Assembly (NCBI GenBank): GCA_002402825.1
Contig: DHGP01000003.1
Span: forward strand, 1-26,430
Length of the DNA stretch: 26,430 bases
Source: Firmicutes bacterium UBA4795
GTDB taxonomy: Bacteria; Bacillota; Desulfotomaculia; Desulfotomaculales; Nap2-2B
Direction of reading: 5' to 3'
Of this stretch, positions 14,924 to 22,329 are shown one piece after another. Below the pieces are notes generated by a model that saw only the letters and a list, made by a program, of their open reading frames with translations, was not told the DNA's origin and made no database searches. A program made the position numbers and the translations under genes. Position 1 is the stretch's first letter, and each line of letters starts with the position of its first letter.

Positions 14924-16300
14924 TTAAAATCCTTGGGCCTGCTTTTGCCCTTGTTTTTTTGCCCAGAGATCATCCGCTGCCTTCCCCCATTCTTGTGCCC
15001 GGTGGTCTAAATGGCGCGCTACGGTGCCTTCCAGAACAGTTTCTGCCCCTTCGTGAGTAGGATGGGCGTTGGATTCGGCAACAATTTCCCTCAACATTTC
15101 AGGATAATCAATAATTGGGCAAACACGCAAGTAGTTTTTGCTAAAGGGCTGCCGTTTTTGGTAAGCGGTAAAAAGAGGCGATTTCAACACCTCCAGCAGG
15201 CTTTTCTGGTAAATATTATCTACTGCGAAATGAGCAAAAGCGCACGGTTCAACCTCACCGTTAGCGGTGATATGAAAGTACCGTCTTCCTCCAGCGATAC
15301 AACCTTCTGTTTGCTCGCCGTCATTCCAAAAATCGGCGATCATGAAAGGTTTATGGGTTCGAAGGTAAGGAATCCGCTCGGCCAAATACATCCGTTGGTC
15401 TATGGTAATCATCATGTTTACGTTTGGCTCACGTCCTACCGGAATATAATGGAATGACCAGCCGTAAAGGACACCTTTATCCACCAGAAAATCAATAAAC
15501 TCGTCGCTGGCTAATTCCATAACGTTGTCCCGGGTAAAGGTAAACGAAACCCCGTAAATTACCCCTCTTTCCTTAAGCAAATCCATGGCCCGCATTACTT
15601 TATCAAAAACACCTTTCCCCCGGCGGGCGTCGGTTTGCTCCCGCCATCCTTCAAGACTAAGGGCTGGACTAAAGTTACCTACTTCAACAATGCGGTCGGC
15701 TGTCTTTTCATTAATCAGGGTGCCGTTAGTATAAGCCATAAAAGCCATGTCATGATGTTTAGCCATTATGTCAAATAAATAAGGATAAAACAAAGGTTCG
15801 CCTCCGGTTAGTACTATCCAGTAAATCCCCAGTTCTTTAGCTTCAGTCAGCAAACGGTCGAATCTTTCCGGAGAAAGGGAATCGCCCATCTTATATTTAC
15901 CCGCCCAGCAACCAGAGCACCTTAAATTGCAAGCACTGGTGGGGCTGATTACTATAAGATTAGGGATGTTTACCCCTAGCTTGGCGGTGTTTTCTTGCTG
16001 TTTAGGAATACCAAAAAGAATATTATTTATAAACCAATTATAAATTAATTTTTGTTTTACTTTAGGATGAACGTTATTAATTATATTATTGATGTAAGTA
16101 TGGATAACTGGGTTATTTTGGTAAATATCTTTTACCTGGTCAATCTGGTTTTTATGTTTCTCTTGAGGAGCAATTATTTTAGCGTAATTTAAAAGTTTAA
16201 GCAGGTTTACCTCTGGATTTTTATTAACGTAAGACATCGTCCAATTGAAAATTCGCGGAAAACTTCGGGCTAATAAAAAATTTTTCACTGCCCCACGCAT
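14924..16300 (-). CDS. Radical SAM protein with a C-terminal cysteine region
   Basis: The 458-residue protein carries CNLRCSGC (Cys124, Cys128, Cys131), the CxxxCxxC motif binding the [4Fe-4S] cluster that cleaves S-adenosylmethionine, and TGGEP at residues 165-169. The C-terminal part has further cysteines (GCIAGGRRYF, VEPCAF, RVCPIIDYPE), suggesting a SPASM-like auxiliary cluster. A roughly 110-residue N-terminal helical region precedes the core. The substrate cannot be inferred; no peptide-precursor gene is seen nearby. ATG 16300 follows a GGGGGG ribosome site. It has its own promoter at 16385-16413 and lies downstream of a regulator gene on the same strand. Confidence 0.85.
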   Translation of the reverse strand: MRGAVKNFLLARSFPRIFNWTMSYVNKNPEVNLLKLLNYAKIIAPQEKHKNQIDQVKDIYQNNPVIHTYINNIINNVHPKVKQKLIYNWFINNILFGIPKQQENTAKLGVNIPNLIVISPTSACNLRCSGCWAGKYKMGDSLSPERFDRLLTEAKELGIYWIVLTGGEPLFYPYLFDIMAKHHDMAFMAYTNGTLINEKTADRIVEVGNFSPALSLEGWREQTDARRGKGVFDKVMRAMDLLKERGVIYGVSFTFTRDNVMELASDEFIDFLVDKGVLYGWSFHYIPVGREPNVNMMITIDQRMYLAERIPYLRTHKPFMIADFWNDGEQTEGCIAGGRRYFHITANGEVEPCAFAHFAVDNIYQKSLLEVLKSPLFTAYQKRQPFSKNYLRVCPIIDYPEMLREIVAESNAHPTHEGAETVLEGTVARHLDHRAQEWGKAADDLWAKKQGQKQAQGF

Positions 16301-16384
16301 TTTCTTTCCCCCCTTTTTATTAAGAGTATTTTAATAAAAATGTTAAATAAGTAAATTAAATAAGATTAAATAATTAATATTGAA

Positions 16385-16413
16385 ATTATACAATCACTTC
16401 CCTTCTTTTGCAA
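16385..16413 (-). promoter_or_regulatory. Promoter upstream of the radical SAM gene
   Basis: On the minus strand TTGCAA (16408-16413) and TATAAT (16385-16390) are 17 bases apart. The roughly 80-base AT-rich leader to ATG 16300 has no clear riboswitch. Confidence 0.65.
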
Positions 16414-16470
16414 AATATTCTTCTTAGCTTATATCAATACCCAAAAGGCCAAATAATTATCCAAAAAAAT

Positions 16471-17169
16471 TTAAGGAGTTGCTTTTTGCAAGGCCTCGCC
16501 TAAAAAAATAACCAGTTCTTTCTTTTCGCTAAGGTTAAATTCAGCGACGTTTTTTTGAAACTTATTAATAATACCCATTATTTTTTGGCTTAGTGTTTCT
16601 TTCATGTTTTTTACCATTGTGCCTACCGCCGTACCAGCAAATAAACTTAACGTCAAGGCCGGTTCTTCTGATGAAGGAAGTAAATTTTTAATCCTTTTTA
16701 AGCTTTGGTGTTCTAAACTTTGAAGATAAGCCGTTAATAAGGTAATGGTATAAGCGCTGAAAGGAACGGACGCTTCAATTTGAGGCATTTCCGCCAACAA
16801 ATCGTCAATAATTTTAGTTGCTCCTTTTTTCTCTAAGTTTTTCTCAAGAATGCTTAATAAACACTCTTTTAGTACCAGCCATTCTTCAGAAATGCTGATT
16901 TCCGTCAGTTTGGTTTGAAACAAATTTAAAGCTTTGGTCGTGGGCATAAACAGTACCATTGAGCGTCCCGGGCTGCGCTCCTGCCGGCTGACCGTATAAC
17001 TCATGGTTAAGTAACCGGTCGTAACTAATTCTCTAAGCATATCGTAAGCCGTCCATTTACTGACCCCTAAATTTTGCGCTACCGTAACGTAATGTACCGG
17101 GTAATTGGTTGCTTCATACAGTTTAATAATTTTAAGCAAGAACTCTTTTCGCCGCTGGGTTAGGGCCAT
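16471..17169 (-). CDS. Winged helix-turn-helix transcriptional regulator, family unclear
   Basis: Residues 1-75 look like a winged-helix DNA-binding domain: RRKEFLLKIIKLYEATNYPVHYVTVAQNLGVSKWTAYDMLRELVTTGYL, with the recognition helix near SKWTAYDMLREL and a wing rich in Arg and Ser after it. The remaining 150 or so residues form an all-helical domain I do not recognise, with no obvious ligand motif. ATG 17169 follows GGAGG eight bases upstream. It sits upstream of the radical SAM gene and divergent from the membrane-anchored protein at 17354, so it may control one or both (inference). Confidence 0.7.
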   Translation of the reverse strand: MALTQRRKEFLLKIIKLYEATNYPVHYVTVAQNLGVSKWTAYDMLRELVTTGYLTMSYTVSRQERSPGRSMVLFMPTTKALNLFQTKLTEISISEEWLVLKECLLSILEKNLEKKGATKIIDDLLAEMPQIEASVPFSAYTITLLTAYLQSLEHQSLKRIKNLLPSSEEPALTLSLFAGTAVGTMVKNMKETLSQKIMGIINKFQKNVAEFNLSEKKELVIFLGEALQKATP

Positions 17170-17244
17170 ATTCTAACCTCCATTTTAATTTTAACCCTGA
17201 GCTACCCTAAAAACCAAAAAGACCAAAATATTCGCTTGTTTCAA

Positions 17245-17274
17245 ATTATACTCCGGTCTAATTATAGTTGTCAA
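17245..17274 (-). promoter_or_regulatory. Strong sigma-A promoter of the regulator gene
   Basis: On the minus strand TTGACA (17269-17274) and TATAAT (17245-17250) match consensus exactly, with an 18-base spacer. An AATTATA string occurs both at the -10 and within the spacer on the plus strand and could be part of an operator; that is speculation. I found no convincing plus-strand promoter for the divergent gene. Confidence 0.8.
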
Positions 17275-17353
17275 TAAAAATTTAGTATATTTTTAATTGT
17301 TTTGCCGTATGATTTTTTAAGGCACTTTTATATTGATAAAGGGGGATTTGAAA

Positions 17354-18109
17354 ATGAAAATACCCCAAAAATTGGCTTATACTACCGTAGGGGGAGTTAT
17401 TTTTTTGCTTATTTTTGTTTACGCTCTTTTTTGTTTATTTTCCGCCCGTAAAATTGCTCCGGTAGATTTGCTTAATATGTCCCTGCAAAAAACCTTGACC
17501 AGCCAAAGTATTAGTTATCAACTAGAAGTTAAATTAAACGAACAAGTATTAAGTCAGGTAAATGGTCAATTAATAAAACCGGACAAAGTACACCTCAAGG
17601 GAAATATATGCAAAAGCGAAGTGGAATTTATCCGTCTGGGTGAGGTAATCTATATGAAAGATATTTGGACTAAAAAATGGATAATATTCGAAGAAAGTAA
17701 AATAGATAAGTTAAATTTATTAGTTATGGAATTTAGTCCACTTGACCTTTTAACCTATAAACAGGTCTTAAATGTTCGTTACAAGGGCCGGGAAAAATTA
17801 GCCCCGGGAAAAATGTTAATTTTAGAAGGTCAACCGGTGTTCCAAAAAGACCTTCCGGGCTTAAAAGACGCAAATTATCAAGGAAGATTTTGGTTGAAAC
17901 CTGGTGAGCGCCGGATTTATCAGGCTGTTTTAGAAATAAAAAAAGCCGCGCCCAAACAAGCAATTAAGGTTAAAATTAAATTATGGGATTTTAACCAAAA
18001 ATGTAGGGGCGTATGGCAATACGCCCCTACATTCTATTTAATAAAATTGTATTTACGTGTGACAAATTCAGCATTTATTCTTGCTCAAATAATTAACCTG
18101 GTAGTATAA
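17354..18109 (+). CDS. Membrane-anchored exported protein of unknown function, 3' end altered by a repeat
   Basis: One N-terminal hydrophobic segment (about residues 10-32, VGGVIFLLIFVYALFCLFSA) should anchor the protein, with an extracellular domain of about 180 residues rich in beta-strand patterns and ending KIKLWDFNQK. The alternation of short strands resembles LolA/LppX-type domains, but I cannot confirm it. I chose ATG 17354, seven bases after AAGGGGGAT; an earlier TTG at 17333 lies before that site. From codon 217 the frame enters hairpin copy 4 (CRGVWQYAPT) and then runs on about 25 codons to a stop inside the hpt promoter. The last 35 residues are therefore probably not ancestral. 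Confidence 0.7.
   Translation: MKIPQKLAYTTVGGVIFLLIFVYALFCLFSARKIAPVDLLNMSLQKTLTSQSISYQLEVKLNEQVLSQVNGQLIKPDKVHLKGNICKSEVEFIRLGEVIYMKDIWTKKWIIFEESKIDKLNLLVMEFSPLDLLTYKQVLNVRYKGREKLAPGKMLILEGQPVFQKDLPGLKDANYQGRFWLKPGERRIYQAVLEIKKAAPKQAIKVKIKLWDFNQKCRGVWQYAPTFYLIKLYLRVTNSAFILAQIINLVV
18001..18032. repeat. 28-bp hairpin repeat, copy 4, reversed and inside a coding frame
   Basis: The core at 18003-18030 has the same arms as the other copies but the loop reads GGCA, so it is inserted in the opposite orientation. One AT pair on each side extends the stem to 14 bp. It replaces the expected end of the membrane-anchored protein gene. Confidence 0.95.
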
Positions 18110-18110
18110 T
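18081..18110 (+). promoter_or_regulatory. Promoter of the hpt-guaA-purE-purB cluster
   Basis: TTGCTC (18081-18086) and TATAAT (18105-18110) are separated by 18 bases. The TATAAT overlaps the stop of the preceding frame. Only about 27 bases separate the predicted start from hpt, leaving no room for a purine riboswitch. Confidence 0.7.
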
Positions 18111-18144
18111 GAATTCGTAAACATTTAATTCAGGAGAAAATACT

Positions 18145-18663
18145 TTGTTGAGGAAAAAGATATTTTTAACCGAAGAAAAAATAAAACAGCGGGTAGAACA
18201 GTTGGGAAAAGAGATTTCTTCAGCTTATCTTAACCAGGAAGTAATGATGGTTGGCGTTTTAAAAGGGGCCTTTATTTTTATGGCTGACTTAGTGCGCGGT
18301 CTAACTATACCGGTGAAGGTGGATTTTGTTGCCATTTCAAGTTATGGTTTTTCCAGTCAGTCTTCCGGGGTGGTGCAAATTATAAAGGATATAGGGCAAA
18401 GCATAACCAATCAACAGGTTCTTATAATTGAGGATATAGTAGATACGGGTCTTACCTTGCACTATTTAAAAGAGCGTTTACTCGCCCGCGAGCCAAAAGA
18501 AGTAAAAATTTGCGCCTTACTGGACAAGCCGGCGCGTCGTGAAGTGCCGTTAGAGGTAGATTATGCAGGTTTTGTGGTGCCCGACGCGTTTTTGGTTGGT
18601 TATGGATTGGACTATCAGGAAAAATACCGCAACCTGCGGGATATTTTTATTATTGAGGTATAA
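18145..18663 (+). CDS. hpt: Hypoxanthine phosphoribosyltransferase
   Basis: Hpt salvages hypoxanthine and guanine to IMP and GMP with PRPP. The 172-residue protein has MMVGVLKGAFIFMADLVR, FVAISSYG and the PRPP loop EDIVDTG (residues 96-102), followed by VVPDAFLVGYGLDY. These fit Hpt rather than other PRTases. The start is TTG at 18145 behind CAGGAGAA. It is the first gene of the purine cluster, 21 bases ahead of guaA. Confidence 0.93.
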   Translation: MLRKKIFLTEEKIKQRVEQLGKEISSAYLNQEVMMVGVLKGAFIFMADLVRGLTIPVKVDFVAISSYGFSSQSSGVVQIIKDIGQSITNQQVLIIEDIVDTGLTLHYLKERLLAREPKEVKICALLDKPARREVPLEVDYAGFVVPDAFLVGYGLDYQEKYRNLRDIFIIEV

Positions 18664-18684
18664 ATTGAAAGGGAGAAGGCAGGT

Positions 18685-20226
18685 ATGGCTGCGCCCAGTC
18701 AGGAATTAGTAATAGTGCTGGATTTTGGCGGACAGTACAGTCATCTTATTGCCCGGCGAATTCGGGAGAGCAAGGTTTTTTGTGAAATGCTCCCCTATAA
18801 TACCCCGTTAGATGAGCTTACCGCATTGAACCCCCGCGGTATTATTTTATCGGGAGGGCCGGCCAGCGTTTATCAACCGGGAGCCCCGGTGTGTGACCCG
18901 CAACTTTATGATTTAAGGATTCCAATTTTAGGTATATGTTACGGCATGCAGCTTATGAGCGTACAATTAGGGGGGGTAGTGGTTTCAGCCGAATATCGTG
19001 AGTATGGGAGAACAACCCTGGAAATTTTGGAGCCGGACATTTTGTTCCAAAACATGGGTTCTTCGCAAGTATGCTGGATGAGCCACGGTGACCGGGTAGA
19101 AAAACCGCCGCCGGGATGGAAAATTTTAGCGCAAACCGCCTTTTCAAAGGTAGCGGCTATGGCCCACCAGAAAAAAAAATTGTATGCCGTCCAGTTTCAC
19201 CCGGAAGTTAAACATACGCCGCAGGGACAGGAGATACTGCAAAATTTTCTTTATGATGTATGTGGTTGTACGGGTTTGTGGACCATGCGCTCTTTTATTG
19301 ATAACATATGCGCCGAAATTTTAGCTCAAGTTGGTCAAGGAAAAGTAATTTGCGCTTTAAGCGGGGGAGTGGATTCTACCGTAACTGCCCTGCTGCTCCA
19401 CCGGGCATTAGGTTACCAGTGTACCAGCATTTTTGTTAATCATGGCTTGTTAAGAAAAGGGGAAGCAGAACAGGTATTAGAAACTTTTGGAAAGCAATTT
19501 CACCTTAATCTGGTGTATGTCGAAGCAAAAGAACGCTTTTTAAGCCGCTTATCTGGAATTGCCGATCCAGAGCAAAAAAGAAGGATTATTGGAGAAGAAT
19601 TTATTTGTGTTTTTGAAGAAGAAGCCGCCAAATTAGGAAAGGTGGATTTTTTAGCTCAGGGGACCCTTTACCCGGATGTAATAGAAAGCGGGACCGCAAC
19701 GGCAGCTACGATTAAATCGCATCACAATGTAGGGGGTTTGCCGGAAAAAATGAACTTGCAGCTTATTGAACCCTTGCGCTGGCTCTTTAAAGATGAGGTC
19801 CGGGTTTTAGGGGAGGAATTAGGATTACCGGATGAAATAATTTGGCGCCAACCCTTTCCTGGACCTGGCTTAGCCGTGCGGATACTGGGGGAGGCAACGG
19901 CCGAAAAAATAGCCCTGCTGCAAGAGGCCGACGCTATTGTAAACGAAGAAATCCAACGCGCCGGGCTCAAGCGGGAAGTGTGGCAATCATTTGCTGTTTT
20001 ACCTGATATACGTAGTGTAGGGGTTATGGGGGATGAACGTACTTATTTCCATACCGTAGCCGTAAGGGTGGTTCAAAGTCTTGATGGCATGACGGCTGAT
20101 TGGGTCAGGTTGCCTTACCCTGTATTGGAGCGTATTTCTAACCGGATTGTTAACGAAGTGGCCGGGATTAACCGGGTAGTTTATGATATTACTTCTAAGC
20201 CCCCGGCTACTATTGAATGGGAGTAA
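18685..20226 (+). CDS. guaA: GMP synthase (glutamine-hydrolysing)
   Basis: GuaA aminates XMP to GMP using glutamine and ATP. The class I amidotransferase domain has the catalytic Cys85 in GICYGMQ and His172/Glu174 in QFHPE; the ATP-pyrophosphatase domain has the PP-loop SGGVDS (226-231); the C-terminal dimerisation domain ends KPPATIEWE as in the family. The 513-residue length is normal. ATG 18685 follows AGGGAGAAGG. guaB is not in the window. Confidence 0.97.
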   Translation: MAAPSQELVIVLDFGGQYSHLIARRIRESKVFCEMLPYNTPLDELTALNPRGIILSGGPASVYQPGAPVCDPQLYDLRIPILGICYGMQLMSVQLGGVVVSAEYREYGRTTLEILEPDILFQNMGSSQVCWMSHGDRVEKPPPGWKILAQTAFSKVAAMAHQKKKLYAVQFHPEVKHTPQGQEILQNFLYDVCGCTGLWTMRSFIDNICAEILAQVGQGKVICALSGGVDSTVTALLLHRALGYQCTSIFVNHGLLRKGEAEQVLETFGKQFHLNLVYVEAKERFLSRLSGIADPEQKRRIIGEEFICVFEEEAAKLGKVDFLAQGTLYPDVIESGTATAATIKSHHNVGGLPEKMNLQLIEPLRWLFKDEVRVLGEELGLPDEIIWRQPFPGPGLAVRILGEATAEKIALLQEADAIVNEEIQRAGLKREVWQSFAVLPDIRSVGVMGDERTYFHTVAVRVVQSLDGMTADWVRLPYPVLERISNRIVNEVAGINRVVYDITSKPPATIEWE

Positions 20227-20255
20227 TGATTTTAGTTTAGAAGCGGGGGTATATT

Positions 20256-20786
20256 ATGTTACGTCCGCTGGTAGGAATAGTTATGGGTAGCGATTATGAT
20301 TTACCCGTAATGCGTAAGGCCTGGGATATGATGAACGAGTTTGACATTCCCAGCGAAATAAGTATTACTTCTGCTCACCGTTCGCTGGAAAAAACTATTG
20401 TTTACGCCAAAGGCGCGGTGGGCCGCGGTTTATTAGTAATTATTGCCGGTGCCGGAGGGGCAGCTCATTTACCCGGGGTTATTGCTGCCTGTACGCCTTT
20501 ACCTGTTATTGGGGTGCCTGTTAAGAATGATGCTTTAAACGGTTTAGATGCTTTATTTTCAATGGTGCAAATGCCTGCCGGTGTTCCTGTGGCCACCGTG
20601 GCCATTAACGGGGCAAAGAATGCCGCCATTTTAGCGGCTCAAATCATTGGGGTTAGCGAGCCGGCAGTAAGGGTTAAAATAGAAAATTATAAGGCTAAAC
20701 TAGCCAGGGAGGTAGAGTCTAAAGCAGAACGATTAACTAAATTGGGGGTAGAAGGTTATTATTTGGGTCTTGAAACAGGCAATTAA
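20256..20786 (+). CDS. purE: N5-carboxyaminoimidazole ribonucleotide mutase PurE (class I)
   Basis: PurE converts N5-CAIR to CAIR in de novo purine synthesis. The 176-residue protein carries SAHRS with His41 (39-43), IIAGAGGAAHLPGV and the PVIGVPV and VQMPAGVPVATVAI blocks. The N-terminal loop reads GSDYD (11-15) where E. coli and B. subtilis PurE have GSxSD, so a conserved Ser of the phosphate-binding loop is Tyr here. The segment after ATVAI is also slightly shorter than in those enzymes. ATG 20256 follows a GGGGG-rich site. purK, the usual partner of class I PurE, is not adjacent. Confidence 0.92.
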   Translation: MLRPLVGIVMGSDYDLPVMRKAWDMMNEFDIPSEISITSAHRSLEKTIVYAKGAVGRGLLVIIAGAGGAAHLPGVIAACTPLPVIGVPVKNDALNGLDALFSMVQMPAGVPVATVAINGAKNAAILAAQIIGVSEPAVRVKIENYKAKLAREVESKAERLTKLGVEGYYLGLETGN

Positions 20787-20805
20787 TTCCAGGAGGTAAA
20801 GGTGG

Positions 20806-22098
20806 ATGATTGAGCGTTATACTTTGCCGGAGATGAAGAAAATTTGGTCTTTAGAAAATAAGTTTCGAAAATGGCTGGAAATAGAAATATTCGCTACTGA
20901 GGCTCTCTCAAAGCTGGGGCTGGTTCCGGAAGAGGCCCTAAGGCAATTAAAAGAGCGGGCTAACTTTGACGTGGCGCGGATTGAGGAAATAGAAGCGGTA
21001 GTTAATCATGACGTTATTGCTTTTTTAACTAGCGTAGGTGAAAACGTTGGCGAGGCAGCAAAATATCTGCATTTGGGTTTAACCTCTTCTGATATTTTAG
21101 ATACTGCTTTAGCCGTTCAAATGAAGGAAGCCGGGGAACAAATTCTAAAACGGCTGAAGGAATTAAGGGCTGTTCTTTTAAAATTGGCCCAGCAGCACCG
21201 GAAAACAATAATGATGGGGCGTACCCATGGTGTACATGCGGAACCAATTACCTTTGGTTTAAAAATGCTTTTATGGTTAGCGGAAACAGAACGAAACCTT
21301 GAAAGAATGCAGCGGGCCGTGGAAACCATCAGGGTAGGTAAGATTTCTGGCGCCGTTGGTACTTACGCTAATATTAACCCGCAGGTAGAAATTCACGTTT
21401 GCAACCAACTGGGTTTACGGCCCAGTCGTTTATCCACCCAGGTCCTGCAGCGAGACCGCCACGCCGAATACGTAACTACTCTTGGAATTATAGGCAGCTC
21501 CTTGGATAAGTTTGCCGTAGAAATACGTAACTTGCAGCGAACAGAGCTTTACGAGGTGGAAGAATATTTTGCCCAAGGACAAAAGGGTTCTTCGGCTATG
21601 CCGCATAAACGTAACCCTGTTACGGCCGAAAGAATAAGTGGTCTAGCCCGCTTGTTGAGAAGCAACGCCCTGGCAGCTATGGAGAATATGGCTTTATGGC
21701 ACGAACGTGATATTTCCCATTCTTCAGTAGAACGGGTAATTATTCCTGACAGCACTATTGCCCTTGATTATATGCTGCATAAATTTATCTTAATCATGAA
21801 AAATTTGCAAGTTTATCCTGAAAATATGCACCGTAACCTAGAACTTACCCGCGGCGTAATTTTTTCCCAGCGGGTTTTACTGGCCTTAGTGGAAAAAGGT
21901 TTAGGCCGGGAACAGGCTTATGCTTTAGTACAGGGTAACGCCTTTCGTTCTTGGCAGGAAAAAAAAGATTTTTGTACGCTTATTAAAAACGACCCTCAAA
22001 TTACAGCTTATTTAACAACTGAGGAAATAGGAAACTTATTTGAGGTTAATTATTATCTGCGTTACGTAGACGATATTTACCAGCGTTTTGGTTTGTAA
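20806..22098 (+). CDS. purB: Adenylosuccinate lyase
   Basis: PurB removes fumarate from SAICAR and from adenylosuccinate, acting in both IMP and AMP synthesis. The 430-residue protein has TSSD (93-96), the GRTHGVHAEP block with His141, and the lyase signature GSSAMPHKRNP (261-271). ATG 20806 follows CAGGAGG. A repeat cluster separates it from purF; purC, purS, purQ and purL, which lie between these two in B. subtilis, are missing here. Confidence 0.96.
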   Translation: MIERYTLPEMKKIWSLENKFRKWLEIEIFATEALSKLGLVPEEALRQLKERANFDVARIEEIEAVVNHDVIAFLTSVGENVGEAAKYLHLGLTSSDILDTALAVQMKEAGEQILKRLKELRAVLLKLAQQHRKTIMMGRTHGVHAEPITFGLKMLLWLAETERNLERMQRAVETIRVGKISGAVGTYANINPQVEIHVCNQLGLRPSRLSTQVLQRDRHAEYVTTLGIIGSSLDKFAVEIRNLQRTELYEVEEYFAQGQKGSSAMPHKRNPVTAERISGLARLLRSNALAAMENMALWHERDISHSSVERVIIPDSTIALDYMLHKFILIMKNLQVYPENMHRNLELTRGVIFSQRVLLALVEKGLGREQAYALVQGNAFRSWQEKKDFCTLIKNDPQITAYLTTEEIGNLFEVNYYLRYVDDIYQRFGL

Positions 22099-22120
22099 AA
22101 AATTTGTGGTCAGACGTTTT

Positions 22121-22212
22121 AGTGGCACAGGCTAGTAGGGTAGGCATCCTGCCTGACAACCACAGGCTGGAAGCCTGTGCCACTAGTAGGGTAGGCATCC
22201 TGCCTGCCCGAA
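22121..22212 (-). repeat. Composite hairpin repeat cluster between purB and purF
   Basis: Within the 231-base gap this block holds two GGCAGG-ATG type units (about 22137-22156 and 22187-22209, both reading TAGTAGGGTAGGCATCCTGCCTG on the plus strand) and the CACAGGCT-GGA-AGCCTGTG hairpin (22161-22179). On the minus strand it repeats the order seen at 5981-6040 in element A. A truncated AGTGGCACAGGC (22121-22132) precedes the first unit, suggesting one unit was inserted into, or duplicated next to, an older hairpin. Confidence 0.85.
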
Positions 22213-22226
22213 GCCTGGGGGCGAGG

Positions 22227-22260
22227 TTCGAGGTTCGAAATTAGAAATTTGAACTTCGAA
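22227..22260. repeat. Imperfect inverted repeat with TTCGAA ends before purF
   Basis: TTCGAGGTTCGAAATT (22227-22242) and AATTTGAACTTCGAA (22246-22260) pair with one bulge and one mismatch around a 3-base loop. No T-run follows directly. The remainder to purF (22261-22320) shows no clear promoter or regulatory motif to me. Confidence 0.6.
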
Positions 22261-22329
22261 ACAAGTTTTTTACAGGTTTCGGATATTTAGCGCATTAAAT
22301 AGCTCGGGCTTTTTTCAGGGGGAGATATA

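Noticed and set aside
15011..15457. 148-codon plus-strand ORF opposite the radical SAM gene
   Set aside because: The opposite strand carries a clear radical SAM protein with all cysteine motifs; this frame is its shadow.
18110..18144. Guanine or other purine riboswitch before hpt
   Set aside because: The leader is only about 35 bases with no aptamer-like core. The purF upstream region also shows none.
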